Assembly (NCBI RefSeq): GCF_003586305.1
Contig: NZ_QXJI01000001.1
Span: forward strand, 1,302,001 to 1,366,000
Reading direction: 5' to 3'
Origin: Cognatilysobacter tabacisoli
GTDB taxonomy: Bacteria; Pseudomonadota; Gammaproteobacteria; Xanthomonadales; Xanthomonadaceae
Length of the DNA stretch: 64,000 bases
The notes below the pieces were generated by a model. That model was not told where the DNA came from. It did no database searches and saw nothing but the letters and a program-made list of their open reading frames with translations. Below are positions 11,048-18,075 of the stretch, in pieces. The translations under genes and the position numbers were made by a program. Each line of letters begins with the position of its first letter. The stretch's first letter is position 1.

Positions 11048-11779
11048 ATGATCCCCTCCCTGCGCCCGCTCGTGCTCGCAGCCGCCCTTGCCCTCGGAGC
11101 CGCGCCGATGACCAGCAGCGCCCAGACCCTCCCCGTCGCCGTCAGCGCCGACGGCACCCTGCTGTCGGTCTCTTCGCAGGCCGAAGCGCGCCGCGTGCCG
11201 GACATCGCCACCGTATCGGCCGGCGTCGTCACCCAGGCCGCCGACGCCAACGCCGCGATGCGCGCAAATGCCGAGCAGATGGCCAAGGTGGTCGCGGCCA
11301 TCAAGGCCGCCGGCATCGCCGATCGCGACGTGCAGACCAGCGGCGTCAACCTCAACCCGCAGTACCGCTACGCCGAGAACCAGCCGCCGGCGATCACCGG
11401 CTACCAGGCCAGCAACAACGTCAACGTGCTGGTCCGCGATGTCGCCAAGCTCGGCAAGATCCTCGATGCCCTCGTCGCCACCGGTGCCAACCAGGTCAAC
11501 GGCCCGAGCTTCGACGTCGAGGACAAGGAGTCGGCCTACGACGAGGCGCGCAAGCTCGCGCTCGACAAGGCGCAGCAGCGCGCGGCGATGTACGCCAAGT
11601 CGCTGGGCATGCAGGTGCGTCGCATCGTCAGCATCAGCGAGGGCGGCGGGTTCGCGCCGCCGCGTCCGATGGCGGTGATGTCGATGTCGCGTGCGGAGAA
11701 GATGGCCGACACGTCGATCTCGCCGGGCGAGAACACGCTGTCGGTGAACCTCGACGTCGTGTTCGAGCTGGGGCGCTGA
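11048..11779 (+). CDS. SIMPL domain-containing (DUF541) exported protein
   Basis: A 243-residue protein with an N-terminal signal peptide (LVLAAALALGAAP, probable cleavage near the SAQT sequence at residue 26). A SIMPL/DUF541 domain follows, recognised by GYQASNNVNVLVRDVAKLG and the YDEARKLALDKAQQRAAMYA helix. Family members (BP26/Omp28, YggE) are periplasmic or outer-membrane proteins that can assemble into channel-like oligomers; the function here is not known. The ATG at 11048 has GGAG 6 bases upstream; a TTG at 11036 is in frame but lies inside that site. It is followed immediately by the short proline-rich ORF. Confidence 0.9.
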   Translation: MIPSLRPLVLAAALALGAAPMTSSAQTLPVAVSADGTLLSVSSQAEARRVPDIATVSAGVVTQAADANAAMRANAEQMAKVVAAIKAAGIADRDVQTSGVNLNPQYRYAENQPPAITGYQASNNVNVLVRDVAKLGKILDALVATGANQVNGPSFDVEDKESAYDEARKLALDKAQQRAAMYAKSLGMQVRRIVSISEGGGFAPPRPMAVMSMSRAEKMADTSISPGENTLSVNLDVVFELGR

Positions 11780-11781
11780 CC

Positions 11782-11973
11782 GTGGCCGGCCCCGACAAGA
11801 CCGCCCCGCCCGCGCCGGACCCGCGCCCCGGGCATAACGCGGGTTACCCGGAGCCGCAGCCGCGCGACCGCGACGACGCCCGGGCGCCCGCCCCGCGCGA
11901 GCCGGCGCAGTCCGAGGAGGGCGGTCTGGAGCGCGATCCGACCACGTCGCCCGACCCGGCGGAGGACGCCTGA
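11782..11973 (+). CDS. Short proline-rich hypothetical protein
   Basis: A 63-codon ORF starting with GTG two bases after the SIMPL stop codon. The product is disordered-looking, rich in Pro, Asp, Glu and Arg, with a central DPRPGHNAGYPEPQPRDRDD segment and an acidic tail. There is no signal peptide, membrane segment or recognised domain. The frame is the one that stays open to a stop placed just before a hairpin terminator, and the position suggests translation coupled to the SIMPL gene. It may be a real small protein or merely an open frame in GC-rich DNA; I do not recognise it. Confidence 0.5.
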   Translation: MAGPDKTAPPAPDPRPGHNAGYPEPQPRDRDDARAPAPREPAQSEEGGLERDPTTSPDPAEDA

Positions 11974-12007
11974 CGCGTCAGCTCGCATCGCTCCGATCGC
12001 AGAAACA

Positions 12008-12031
12008 CGAGGCCCGCGCAAGCGGGCCTCG
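12008..12031 (+). terminator. Hairpin terminator after SIMPL/small-ORF unit
   Basis: A 10-bp perfect GC-rich stem (12008-12017 with 12022-12031) closes a GCAA tetraloop. There is no clear T-run, so termination may be partial. Confidence 0.55.
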
Positions 12032-12143
12032 TCGCATGCGGCGGTGCAATGCGGATGCGGAATCGCGGCCGCGTGCACGCCTCCAACCCCGTTCGGCGCA
12101 CCCGCGCGTTTGCAGCGGTGCCCGACACTCACGGAGGTGGATC

Positions 12144-12827
12144 ATGGTGCACGCCACGCAAACCCACGCCCCCACGACTGGCCGCTCGCTGCAGCTGGAC
12201 GCGGGCCGGATCGGCGCGCAGACCGGCACGCTCGCGCTCAACGGCGCGCTGCTGCTGGCGCTGCTGATCCCGGTTGCCGCGCCCCCGCTGATCGATGCCG
12301 CGCGCGACCGCGATCCGGACGTGATCCTGATCGCGCCGCCGCCGAAGCCGCCTGTCGTCGAGGCGCGCGTCGTGCCCAAGCCCGATCGCGTGCGTCCGGC
12401 GCCGGTGGCCACGCCGCGCCCGGTTCCGCGCATCGAAGCGCCACCGGTGGTGTTCGACGACCCGCAGCCGAGCGACACCGTCGTCGCCGACGTCACGCCG
12501 CCGGCCGATCCGGCAACCGAAGATCTCGGCGGCGACGTCGCGCCGGCCACCGGCGCCGTGCTGCAGTACCTGTCGGCCCCGCCCCCGCCGTACCCGCGCG
12601 ACGCGCTGCTCGGCGGCCTCACCGGCACGGTGGTGCTGAACGTGCACGTCGGTGTCGACGGTCGGCCGATCGGCGTGACCATCGCGACCAGCAGCGGCCA
12701 CCGCGTGCTCGATGCCGCCGCGCGCCGACAGGTGCTTGCGCGGTGGCGCTTCGTGCCGGCGCAGCGCAACGGGCTGGCGATCGAAGCCATTGGCCGGGTG
12801 CCGGTCGATTTCGTGCTCGACCGCTGA
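12144..12827 (+). CDS. TonB family energy-transducing protein
   Basis: A 227-residue TonB-like protein. A cytoplasmic start is followed by one transmembrane segment (about residues 27-45, TLALNGALLLALLIPVAAPP). A proline-rich periplasmic linker follows (PPPKPPVVEARVVPKPDRVR...), then a C-terminal TonB domain containing PPYPRDALLGGLTGTVVLNV and ARRQVLARWRFVPA. TonB couples proton motive force to outer-membrane receptors. The ATG at 12144 follows GGAGGT. No exbB/exbD or TonB-dependent receptor is adjacent, so this is an orphan copy that presumably relies on ExbBD encoded elsewhere. Confidence 0.88.
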   Translation: MVHATQTHAPTTGRSLQLDAGRIGAQTGTLALNGALLLALLIPVAAPPLIDAARDRDPDVILIAPPPKPPVVEARVVPKPDRVRPAPVATPRPVPRIEAPPVVFDDPQPSDTVVADVTPPADPATEDLGGDVAPATGAVLQYLSAPPPPYPRDALLGGLTGTVVLNVHVGVDGRPIGVTIATSSGHRVLDAAARRQVLARWRFVPAQRNGLAIEAIGRVPVDFVLDR

Positions 12828-12882
12828 AGGCGCCCCGTCGCGGCGCCGACACCGGCTCCGCGGCCGGCGTGGGTCGAACCGA

Positions 12883-13353
12883 TCAGGCCCGGTGGTACGG
12901 GTGGTTGGCGAGCAGCGCCGCGGCACGGTACAGCTGCTCGGCCACCAGCAGCCGCACCAGCATGTGCGGCAGCGTCAGCGGCCCCAGCGCCCACTGCTCG
13001 TCCGCGCGCGCGAGCACATCGGGCGCGTGGCCTTCGGGCCCGCCGATCAGCAGGGCCAGATCGCGGCCCTGCCCCCGCCAGTGTTCGAGCCGCTGCGCGA
13101 GTTGCTCGGAGGTCCAGCCGCGACCGCGCCCGTCGAGCGCGATCACGTGCGCATTCTTCGGCAGCGCCGCCAGCACGCGCGCGCCTTCATCGGACGTCGC
13201 GCGCGTCGCATCGCGGCCCTTGCCGCGCAGGCCCGGCTCGATCTCGATCAGCTCCAGCGGCAGCCAGTGGGACAGACGCTTGGCGTATTCGCCGTAGCCG
13301 TCGGCCACCCAGCGCGGGGCGCGCTCGCCGACGGCGATCAGTTTGGCTTTCAT
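12883..13353 (-). CDS. rlmH: 23S rRNA (pseudouridine-1915 N3) methyltransferase RlmH
   Basis: A 156-residue SPOUT methyltransferase that modifies pseudouridine 1915 in helix 69 of 23S rRNA. The start MKAKLIAVGERAPRWV, the SAM-knot motif LLIGGPEGHAPDVLARAD and the terminal LVAEQLYRAAALLANHPYHR are all family hallmarks. Length is exactly as expected. It usually sits directly beside rsfS; here it is separated from it by the plus-strand phoX gene. It converges with tonB. Confidence 0.96.
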   Translation of the reverse strand: MKAKLIAVGERAPRWVADGYGEYAKRLSHWLPLELIEIEPGLRGKGRDATRATSDEGARVLAALPKNAHVIALDGRGRGWTSEQLAQRLEHWRGQGRDLALLIGGPEGHAPDVLARADEQWALGPLTLPHMLVRLLVAEQLYRAAALLANHPYHRA

Positions 13354-13401
13354 GCGTGGATGGTAGTCGCCCGGGCCTGCGCCGCGTCACGGTTCGGGCG
13401 C

Positions 13402-13430
13402 ACGTCATCCCGGTGTCACGCCGCGGTCAG
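13402..13430 (+). promoter_or_regulatory. Candidate Pho box upstream of phoX
   Basis: Three 7-base units resembling the PhoB half-site CTGTCAT start at 13402 (ACGTCAT), 13413 (GTGTCAC) and 13424 (CGGTCAG), exactly 11 bp apart, with 4-base spacers. Exactly 10 bp after the last unit is a weak -10-like hexamer (TAGGTT, 13441-13446), the E. coli phoA geometry. The match is 5-6 of 7 per unit and the spacers are GC-rich rather than AT-rich. The functional assignment is inferred from spacing and from the downstream phosphatase gene. Confidence 0.45.
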
Positions 13431-13475
13431 GTCGCGATTCTAGGTTCGTGGCTCCCCCGCACCCAGGAGCCGCAC

Positions 13476-15017
13476 ATGGAAACGCTGGACACCACCCGCC
13501 GCCAAGTCCTCAAGGGCGGCGCCGCCGCCATGGCCGTCGGCGCCATCGGCAGCCTCGGCGGGCTCTATTCGCGCCAGGCGATGGCCGCCGCCGAGCCGAC
13601 CCGGCTCGCCCCGATCCCGAGCCCGTACGGCGAGCTGCGCGCCGTTGCCGACCGCAGCACCGGGCTCGAGCTGCTGCAGCTGCCGCCGGGCTTTTCGTAC
13701 ACGTCGTTCGGCTGGAGCGGCGACCCGATGGCCGACGGCCAGCCGTGCCCCGATCGCCACGACGGCATGGCGGTGATGCGCCGCGGCAACGGCCTGTCGC
13801 TCGGGTTGGCCGCGCACGGCCGCGGCCGCGGTCGCGGTCCCACGCTCGCGCTGGTGCGCAACCACGAGCGCGGCATCGTCAGCAACCCGATCACCGGCGT
13901 GGCCACCTACGACAGCGGCGTGTTCGAAGGCGGGATGGCCGGCGGCGGCACCACGACGCTGTACTGGCGCGATGGCGAATGGCTCGACATGCGCCCCAGC
14001 CTCGGCGGCACGGTCGTCAACTGCGCCGGTGGCCTGACGCCGTGGGGCACGTGGCTGACCTGCGAGGAGATCAAGACCAACGCGACGTCGAGCGCCGGCC
14101 GCAAGCACGGCTACGTGTTCGAGGTCGATCCGGACGGCGAGCGCACCAGCGGGCGCCCGCTCGTGGCGCTGGGGCGCTTCAGCCACGAGGCCGTGGCGAT
14201 CGACCCGCGCACCGGCTACGTCTACCTGACCGAGGACGACCGCAACAAGTCGGGCCTCTACCGCTTCATCCCGAACGACCGCGCCGGCCGCCTCGGCTCG
14301 CTCGACAACGGCGGCCGGCTGCAGGCCGCGCGCGTGGTCGGTCGCGACAACGTCGACCTGACCGTCGCGGTGATCGGCGCGGAGTACGCGCTGGAGTGGG
14401 TCGACATCGCCGATCCGGACCTCGACAGCCTCGACGGCACCGGCGTGCCCGACCTCTCGGCCGGCGACACGATCAGCGGCCCATTCGCGCAGGCGTGGGC
14501 CGACGGCGCGCTGCGCATGGCGCGTGGCGAAGGCATCTGGTACGCGGGCGGCAAAATGTTCATCGTCGACACGGCGACCGGCACCGACAGCCGCGGTCGC
14601 AGGGGCCGCGGCAACGGCGCGGTGTGGGTGCTCGACCTGGCCAGCCAGCGCCTGAGCGCGCTGTTCGTCAGCGGCAACCAGCTGGCCGCGCACAACCCCG
14701 ACAACATCACCGTCAGCCCGCGCGGCGGCGTGGTGCTGTGCGAGGACGGCGGCGAAAGCCCGGACGTCTACGGGCCCGGCTCGCGGCTGATCGGCCTGAC
14801 CCGCGGCGGCGAGTCGTTCTACGTCGGCAAGAACAACGTCGCGCTGACCTCGACCCAGCTGGCCAATGCGGGCAAGCGCGTGGCAGCGGGCGATTACCGC
14901 GGCAGCGAGTTCTGTGGCGCGTGCTGGGATCCAACCGGCGAGACGCTGTTCGTCAACCTGCAGTCGCCGGGGATCACCGTCGCGATCACCGGGCCCTGGC
15001 AGCGCGGGCCGCTCTGA
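13476..15017 (+). CDS. phoX: PhoX-type alkaline phosphatase (DUF839), Tat-exported
   Basis: A 513-residue protein with a twin-arginine signal at the start (TTRRQVLKGG then a hydrophobic stretch). The body is a PhoX beta-propeller with GGLTPWGTWLTCEE, FSHEAVAIDPRTGYVYLTED and NPDNITVSPRGGVVLCEDGG. PhoX is a calcium- and iron-dependent phosphatase that releases phosphate from organic esters in the periplasm or medium and is usually PhoB-regulated. The ATG at 13476 has CAGGAG 7 bases upstream. It sits alone between rlmH and rsfS on the opposite strand, with a Pho-box-like element upstream and a strong terminator after it. Confidence 0.88.
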   Translation: METLDTTRRQVLKGGAAAMAVGAIGSLGGLYSRQAMAAAEPTRLAPIPSPYGELRAVADRSTGLELLQLPPGFSYTSFGWSGDPMADGQPCPDRHDGMAVMRRGNGLSLGLAAHGRGRGRGPTLALVRNHERGIVSNPITGVATYDSGVFEGGMAGGGTTTLYWRDGEWLDMRPSLGGTVVNCAGGLTPWGTWLTCEEIKTNATSSAGRKHGYVFEVDPDGERTSGRPLVALGRFSHEAVAIDPRTGYVYLTEDDRNKSGLYRFIPNDRAGRLGSLDNGGRLQAARVVGRDNVDLTVAVIGAEYALEWVDIADPDLDSLDGTGVPDLSAGDTISGPFAQAWADGALRMARGEGIWYAGGKMFIVDTATGTDSRGRRGRGNGAVWVLDLASQRLSALFVSGNQLAAHNPDNITVSPRGGVVLCEDGGESPDVYGPGSRLIGLTRGGESFYVGKNNVALTSTQLANAGKRVAAGDYRGSEFCGACWDPTGETLFVNLQSPGITVAITGPWQRGPL

Positions 15018-15036
15018 CGCCCACCGCCGCACCAGT

Positions 15037-15064
15037 GAAAACGGCGCCCGAGGGCGCCGTTTTC
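15037..15064. terminator. Bidirectional terminator between phoX and rsfS
   Basis: A 12-bp stem (15037-15048 with 15053-15064) has a 4-base loop. AAAA forms its left edge and TTTT its right edge, so it can act on both converging transcripts. Confidence 0.75.
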
Positions 15065-15092
15065 GTCATGCGATGCGGAGCTTCGCCGCGGC

Positions 15093-15524
15093 TCAGCGGC
15101 GCGCGTCGGCGTCGTCGACGCTGCCGTACTCGTCGATCGATTCCGGCGGCTGGTCGCCGACCGTCCACAGGCGCTCGAGGGCGTAAAACTCGCGCACGCG
15201 CGGCAGCATGACGTGGACGATCACGTCGCCGAGGTCGACCAGCACCCACTCGGCCTCGCGCTCGCCCTCGACGCCCAGCGGCATCACGTCGAGCTGCTTT
15301 GCGAACTTGACGACCTCGTCGGCGATCGACTTCACGTGGCGGGTCGAAGTTCCGGACGCGATCACCATGTAGTCGGTCACGCTGCTCTTGCCGCGCACGT
15401 CGATCTCGACCACGTCCTTGGCTTTGAGGTTCTCGACCGCTCCGTTGACGGACTTCAGCAGCGCATCGACGGACGGCGGCGGGCTCGGGAGGCGGGTCTT
15501 GATGACGTGGGCTTGGCTGGTCAA
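15093..15524 (-). CDS. rsfS: Ribosomal silencing factor RsfS
   Basis: RsfS binds L14 and blocks subunit joining when nutrients are scarce. The protein has the family core VVEIDVRGKSSVTDYMVIAS, STRHVKSIADEVVKFA and EWVLVDLGDVIVHVMLP. I choose the TTG at 15524 (143 aa), giving a start LTSQAHVIKTR. The longer GTG at 15554 would add a low-complexity SASPSPEP stretch and would sit at the transcription start predicted from a perfect -10 box. It follows nadD in the leuS-lptE-holA-nadD-rsfS order. Confidence 0.9.
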   Translation of the reverse strand: MTSQAHVIKTRLPSPPPSVDALLKSVNGAVENLKAKDVVEIDVRGKSSVTDYMVIASGTSTRHVKSIADEVVKFAKQLDVMPLGVEGEREAEWVLVDLGDVIVHVMLPRVREFYALERLWTVGDQPPESIDEYGSVDDADARR

Positions 15525-15559
15525 GGGCTCGGGACTCGGGGATGCGGATTGCACGAGGA

Positions 15560-15565
15560 ATTATA
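15560..15565 (-). promoter_or_regulatory. Perfect -10 box upstream of rsfS, overlapping nadD stop
   Basis: The minus strand reads TATAAT here, the exact sigma-70 -10 consensus, and it overlaps the nadD TAA stop. Its predicted start point near 15553 leaves about a 30-base leader before the TTG start of rsfS. No good -35 is visible 17 bp upstream, so the site may be weak or fortuitous. Confidence 0.4.
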
Positions 15566-16250
15566 ACGGAGGCGGCGTCGTCGCCCGGTCGCCGCCCCGC
15601 GCCCCGTACAGCTGGCGGTGCTCGATGTAGGCGGCCACCGCGGGGGCGGTCCAGTCGCGCCAGGGCTCGCCGGCCCGGATGCGACGCCGCAGCTCGGTCG
15701 ACGACTCCGGCCTCAGCGCAGCCAGCGGCAGCACGGCCAGCCCGCCGGCCGAGGCCTGGGCGAGGTCGGCGGCAGCGCGCCAGCGGGTCGAGACTTCCGC
15801 CGCGACGGTCGGCGAGCGGGCCGCGAGCCAGCTGGCGTCGGGCGCATCGCCGGCGCGTCGGACCACGAGCAGGTGCGCCAGCGAGAACAGGTCACGCCAC
15901 GCGTGCCAAGTGTCGAGCGCGGCCAGCGAATCGGCCCCGACCAGCCACGCGATCGCGCGGTCGGCGCCGAACTCCTCGCGGAGCGCGCGCAGCGTGTCGA
16001 CGGTGTACGAGGGTCCGTCGCGCCCCAGTTCGCGACGATCGACCTTCAGCCCCGGTTCGCCGGCCACCGCGATCTCGAGCATGCGCGCGCGCTGTGCGGC
16101 ATCGGCGTGGGTGGCGTCCTTGTGCGGCGGGTCGGCCGCGGGCAGCAGCCGTACGCTGGCGTCGAGCGCGTCGCGTGCGGCGCGGGCGATGGCGAGGTGT
16201 CCGTTGTGGACCGGGTCGAACGTGCCGCCGTAGCAGACCAGCAGGCTCAT
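15561..16250 (-). CDS. nadD: Nicotinate-nucleotide adenylyltransferase
   Basis: A 229-residue NadD that makes nicotinic acid adenine dinucleotide from NaMN and ATP. The nucleotidyltransferase motif GGTFDPVHNGHL is at the start, DSLAALDTWHAW in the middle, and SSTELRRRIRAG, the ATP-binding ISSTxIR motif, near the end. The ATG at 16250 overlaps the holA stop (ATGA), indicating coupled translation. The last residues are a short Thr/Pro-rich tail (ATTPPPL). Confidence 0.95.
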   Translation of the reverse strand: MSLLVCYGGTFDPVHNGHLAIARAARDALDASVRLLPAADPPHKDATHADAAQRARMLEIAVAGEPGLKVDRRELGRDGPSYTVDTLRALREEFGADRAIAWLVGADSLAALDTWHAWRDLFSLAHLLVVRRAGDAPDASWLAARSPTVAAEVSTRWRAAADLAQASAGGLAVLPLAALRPESSTELRRRIRAGEPWRDWTAPAVAAYIEHRQLYGARGGDRATTPPPL

Positions 16251-17302
16251 GCCCGCGCGAGCAGCCGCCCGCCGCGCGTGTCGGCGACCGCCAGCAGCAG
16301 CCGCTCCAGCGCGACCCACGCGTCCACCGGCTCTTCGCCGACGCGCGGCCGGCCCTTGGCGATCCGGTCGACGCGGCCGGCTTCGGCGACGAAGCGCTCC
16401 CACCGCGCGGCGTCGTGCCGCTGCAGCGCGCGGCGGTACATCGGCTGCTTGGAGTCCCACACGCGCTGCGCCTTGAACTCGGCGGCGAGGTTGCCGCCGC
16501 GCGCGCTCACTCGCGCCAGCGCCGCGCCGCGCTGTAGTTCGATGACGACCATGCCGAGCAGCGCGGGCACCGCCTCGCCCTCGGCGCGCAGCCCGGCGAG
16601 CATCCGCGAGACCAGCGCGCCCTGCCCGTTCATCGTCGCATCGACCAGCCGGAACACGTCGAAGCGTGCGGCATCGGCGACCAGCGATTCCATCCGTTCG
16701 GTATCGAGCATCTGCCCGTCGGACAGCAGCGCCAGCTTGTCGATCTCCTGCGCCGCGGCCAGCAGGTTGCCCTCGACGCGGTCGGCCAGCCGCTGCACCG
16801 CGCCGCGGTCGGCCTTCAGGCCTTTCGCGCGCAGTCGGCGCTCGATCCAGTCCGGCAGTTCGTGCGGCTTGACCGCCCACGCGACCGCGACCGCGCCGAC
16901 CCGCCCGATCGCGTCCGCCCACTTGCCGCCGTGCGACTTGCTCCAATCGCCGGCGGTCACCAGCAGCACCACGTCCGGCGGCGGGGCGGCACAGAACGCC
17001 TCGATGATCGCGCCGCCGTCCTTGCCCGGCTTGCCGGTCGGCAGGCGCAATTCGACCAGTCGGCGGCTTGCGAACAGGCTGGGGGCGTTGAAGGTCGCGT
17101 CGAGTGCGTTCCAGTCCGGTTCGCGCTGGTTGCCTTCGGCCTCGAACACCTCGCGCTCTGCGATGCCCTGCGCGCGCGCCGCGGCGCGCACGGCGTCGGC
17201 CGCCTCGAGCACGCGCAGCGCCTCGGGTCCGGCAATCAGGTAGGCGGGGCGAAGCGGCCCGGATTCGAGCTGGGCGGCCAGCTGCTCCGGCTTGAGCTCC
17301 AT
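16247..17302 (-). CDS. holA: DNA polymerase III delta subunit
   Basis: A 351-residue clamp-loader delta subunit. Family features are the start MELKPEQLAAQLESGPLRPAY, LIAGPEALRVLEAADAVR, RLVELRLPTGKPGKDG and EGNLLAAAQEIDKLALL. HolA opens the beta sliding clamp during loader action. It overlaps nadD by 4 bp and begins one base after the lptE stop, so lptE-holA-nadD are tightly packed and presumably co-transcribed from leuS. Confidence 0.94.
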   Translation of the reverse strand: MELKPEQLAAQLESGPLRPAYLIAGPEALRVLEAADAVRAAARAQGIAEREVFEAEGNQREPDWNALDATFNAPSLFASRRLVELRLPTGKPGKDGGAIIEAFCAAPPPDVVLLVTAGDWSKSHGGKWADAIGRVGAVAVAWAVKPHELPDWIERRLRAKGLKADRGAVQRLADRVEGNLLAAAQEIDKLALLSDGQMLDTERMESLVADAARFDVFRLVDATMNGQGALVSRMLAGLRAEGEAVPALLGMVVIELQRGAALARVSARGGNLAAEFKAQRVWDSKQPMYRRALQRHDAARWERFVAEAGRVDRIAKGRPRVGEEPVDAWVALERLLLAVADTRGGRLLARA

Positions 17303-17303
17303 C

Positions 17304-17978
17304 TCAGCGCGGCGTCGGCGGCGGCGTGGTGGACGTCGGCTCGGACGGCGGCGGCGGGGACGTCGTACCTTCGACCGGCGTGTCGGTAGGCGTCACGGTC
17401 GACGCCTCGGGCGACAGTCCGGTCGCGGTGGCGTTCGACGACGGCGGCGGCGCGGTCGCGGCCGTGGTCACGGCGCGACGGGCGACGGTGTCGATCCGGC
17501 GCAGGACCGAGGCGGCCATCTCGCGGCGCAGTTCGCGCTGCAGAATCTCGCGCTCGCCCTCGGTGCCGATCGAGTTGGTCGGGTTGGATACGTAGTCGCG
17601 CGCCAGCTCGATGGTCTGGCGCGGCACGATTGCGCTGCCGTCGGCGGCGCGCAGCTCGAAGATCACTGCGTAGCGCAGGCTGAACTCCTGCGAGCGGCCG
17701 AACGCGTCGACGCTGATCGGCGTGTCGCCCCACTGCTCGGACAGCAGGTCGAGGACCACGACCTCGTCGCCGCTGTCCGCACCGGCCAGCGTCGCGCCGG
17801 CGCGCTCGATCGACTGGGACAGCGATTCGGCCAGTGGGCTGTAGCGATCGACCGACACCACGCGCACCGGACCGAGGTCGGGCGGCAGGGTCAGCGCGTC
17901 GCGAAGCTGGAAACCGCAGGCCGAAACGGCCAGCACGAGGACGGACAGCGCGAGGCTGCGCAGGGGGTGTCGGGTCAT
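17304..17978 (-). CDS. lptE: LPS assembly lipoprotein LptE with long Pro/Thr tail
   Basis: LptE plugs the LptD barrel that inserts lipopolysaccharide into the outer membrane. A lipoprotein signal peptide ends in LAVSAC (acylated Cys at residue 21), then GFQLRDALTLPPDLGPVRV, the typical LptE start. The conserved fold reaches about residue 166. The remaining roughly 55 residues are Pro/Ser/Thr/Ala low complexity (for example PTDTPVEGTTSPPPPSEP), not part of the usual fold. Position after leuS and before holA is the canonical one. Confidence 0.93.
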   Translation of the reverse strand: MTRHPLRSLALSVLVLAVSACGFQLRDALTLPPDLGPVRVVSVDRYSPLAESLSQSIERAGATLAGADSGDEVVVLDLLSEQWGDTPISVDAFGRSQEFSLRYAVIFELRAADGSAIVPRQTIELARDYVSNPTNSIGTEGEREILQRELRREMAASVLRRIDTVARRAVTTAATAPPPSSNATATGLSPEASTVTPTDTPVEGTTSPPPPSEPTSTTPPPTPR

Positions 17979-18075
17979 GCCCGAAGTCTGGACGACGCGG
18001 CGATGCGCATCAATAGCGGATCGCCGCGTCGCTGGCGCGCGCTTCAGCCGTCGGCGTGCACGCCGCGTGAAGTCG

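Noticed and set aside
12144-12827. TonB-ExbB-ExbD system
   Set aside because: Only the TonB-like gene is here; neighbours are rlmH and the SIMPL gene.
12828-12850. GGCGCC repeats after tonB as a terminator
   Set aside because: The two palindromic GGCGCC copies could pair, but the stem is only 6 bp and has no T-run; repeats of this kind are common at this GC content.
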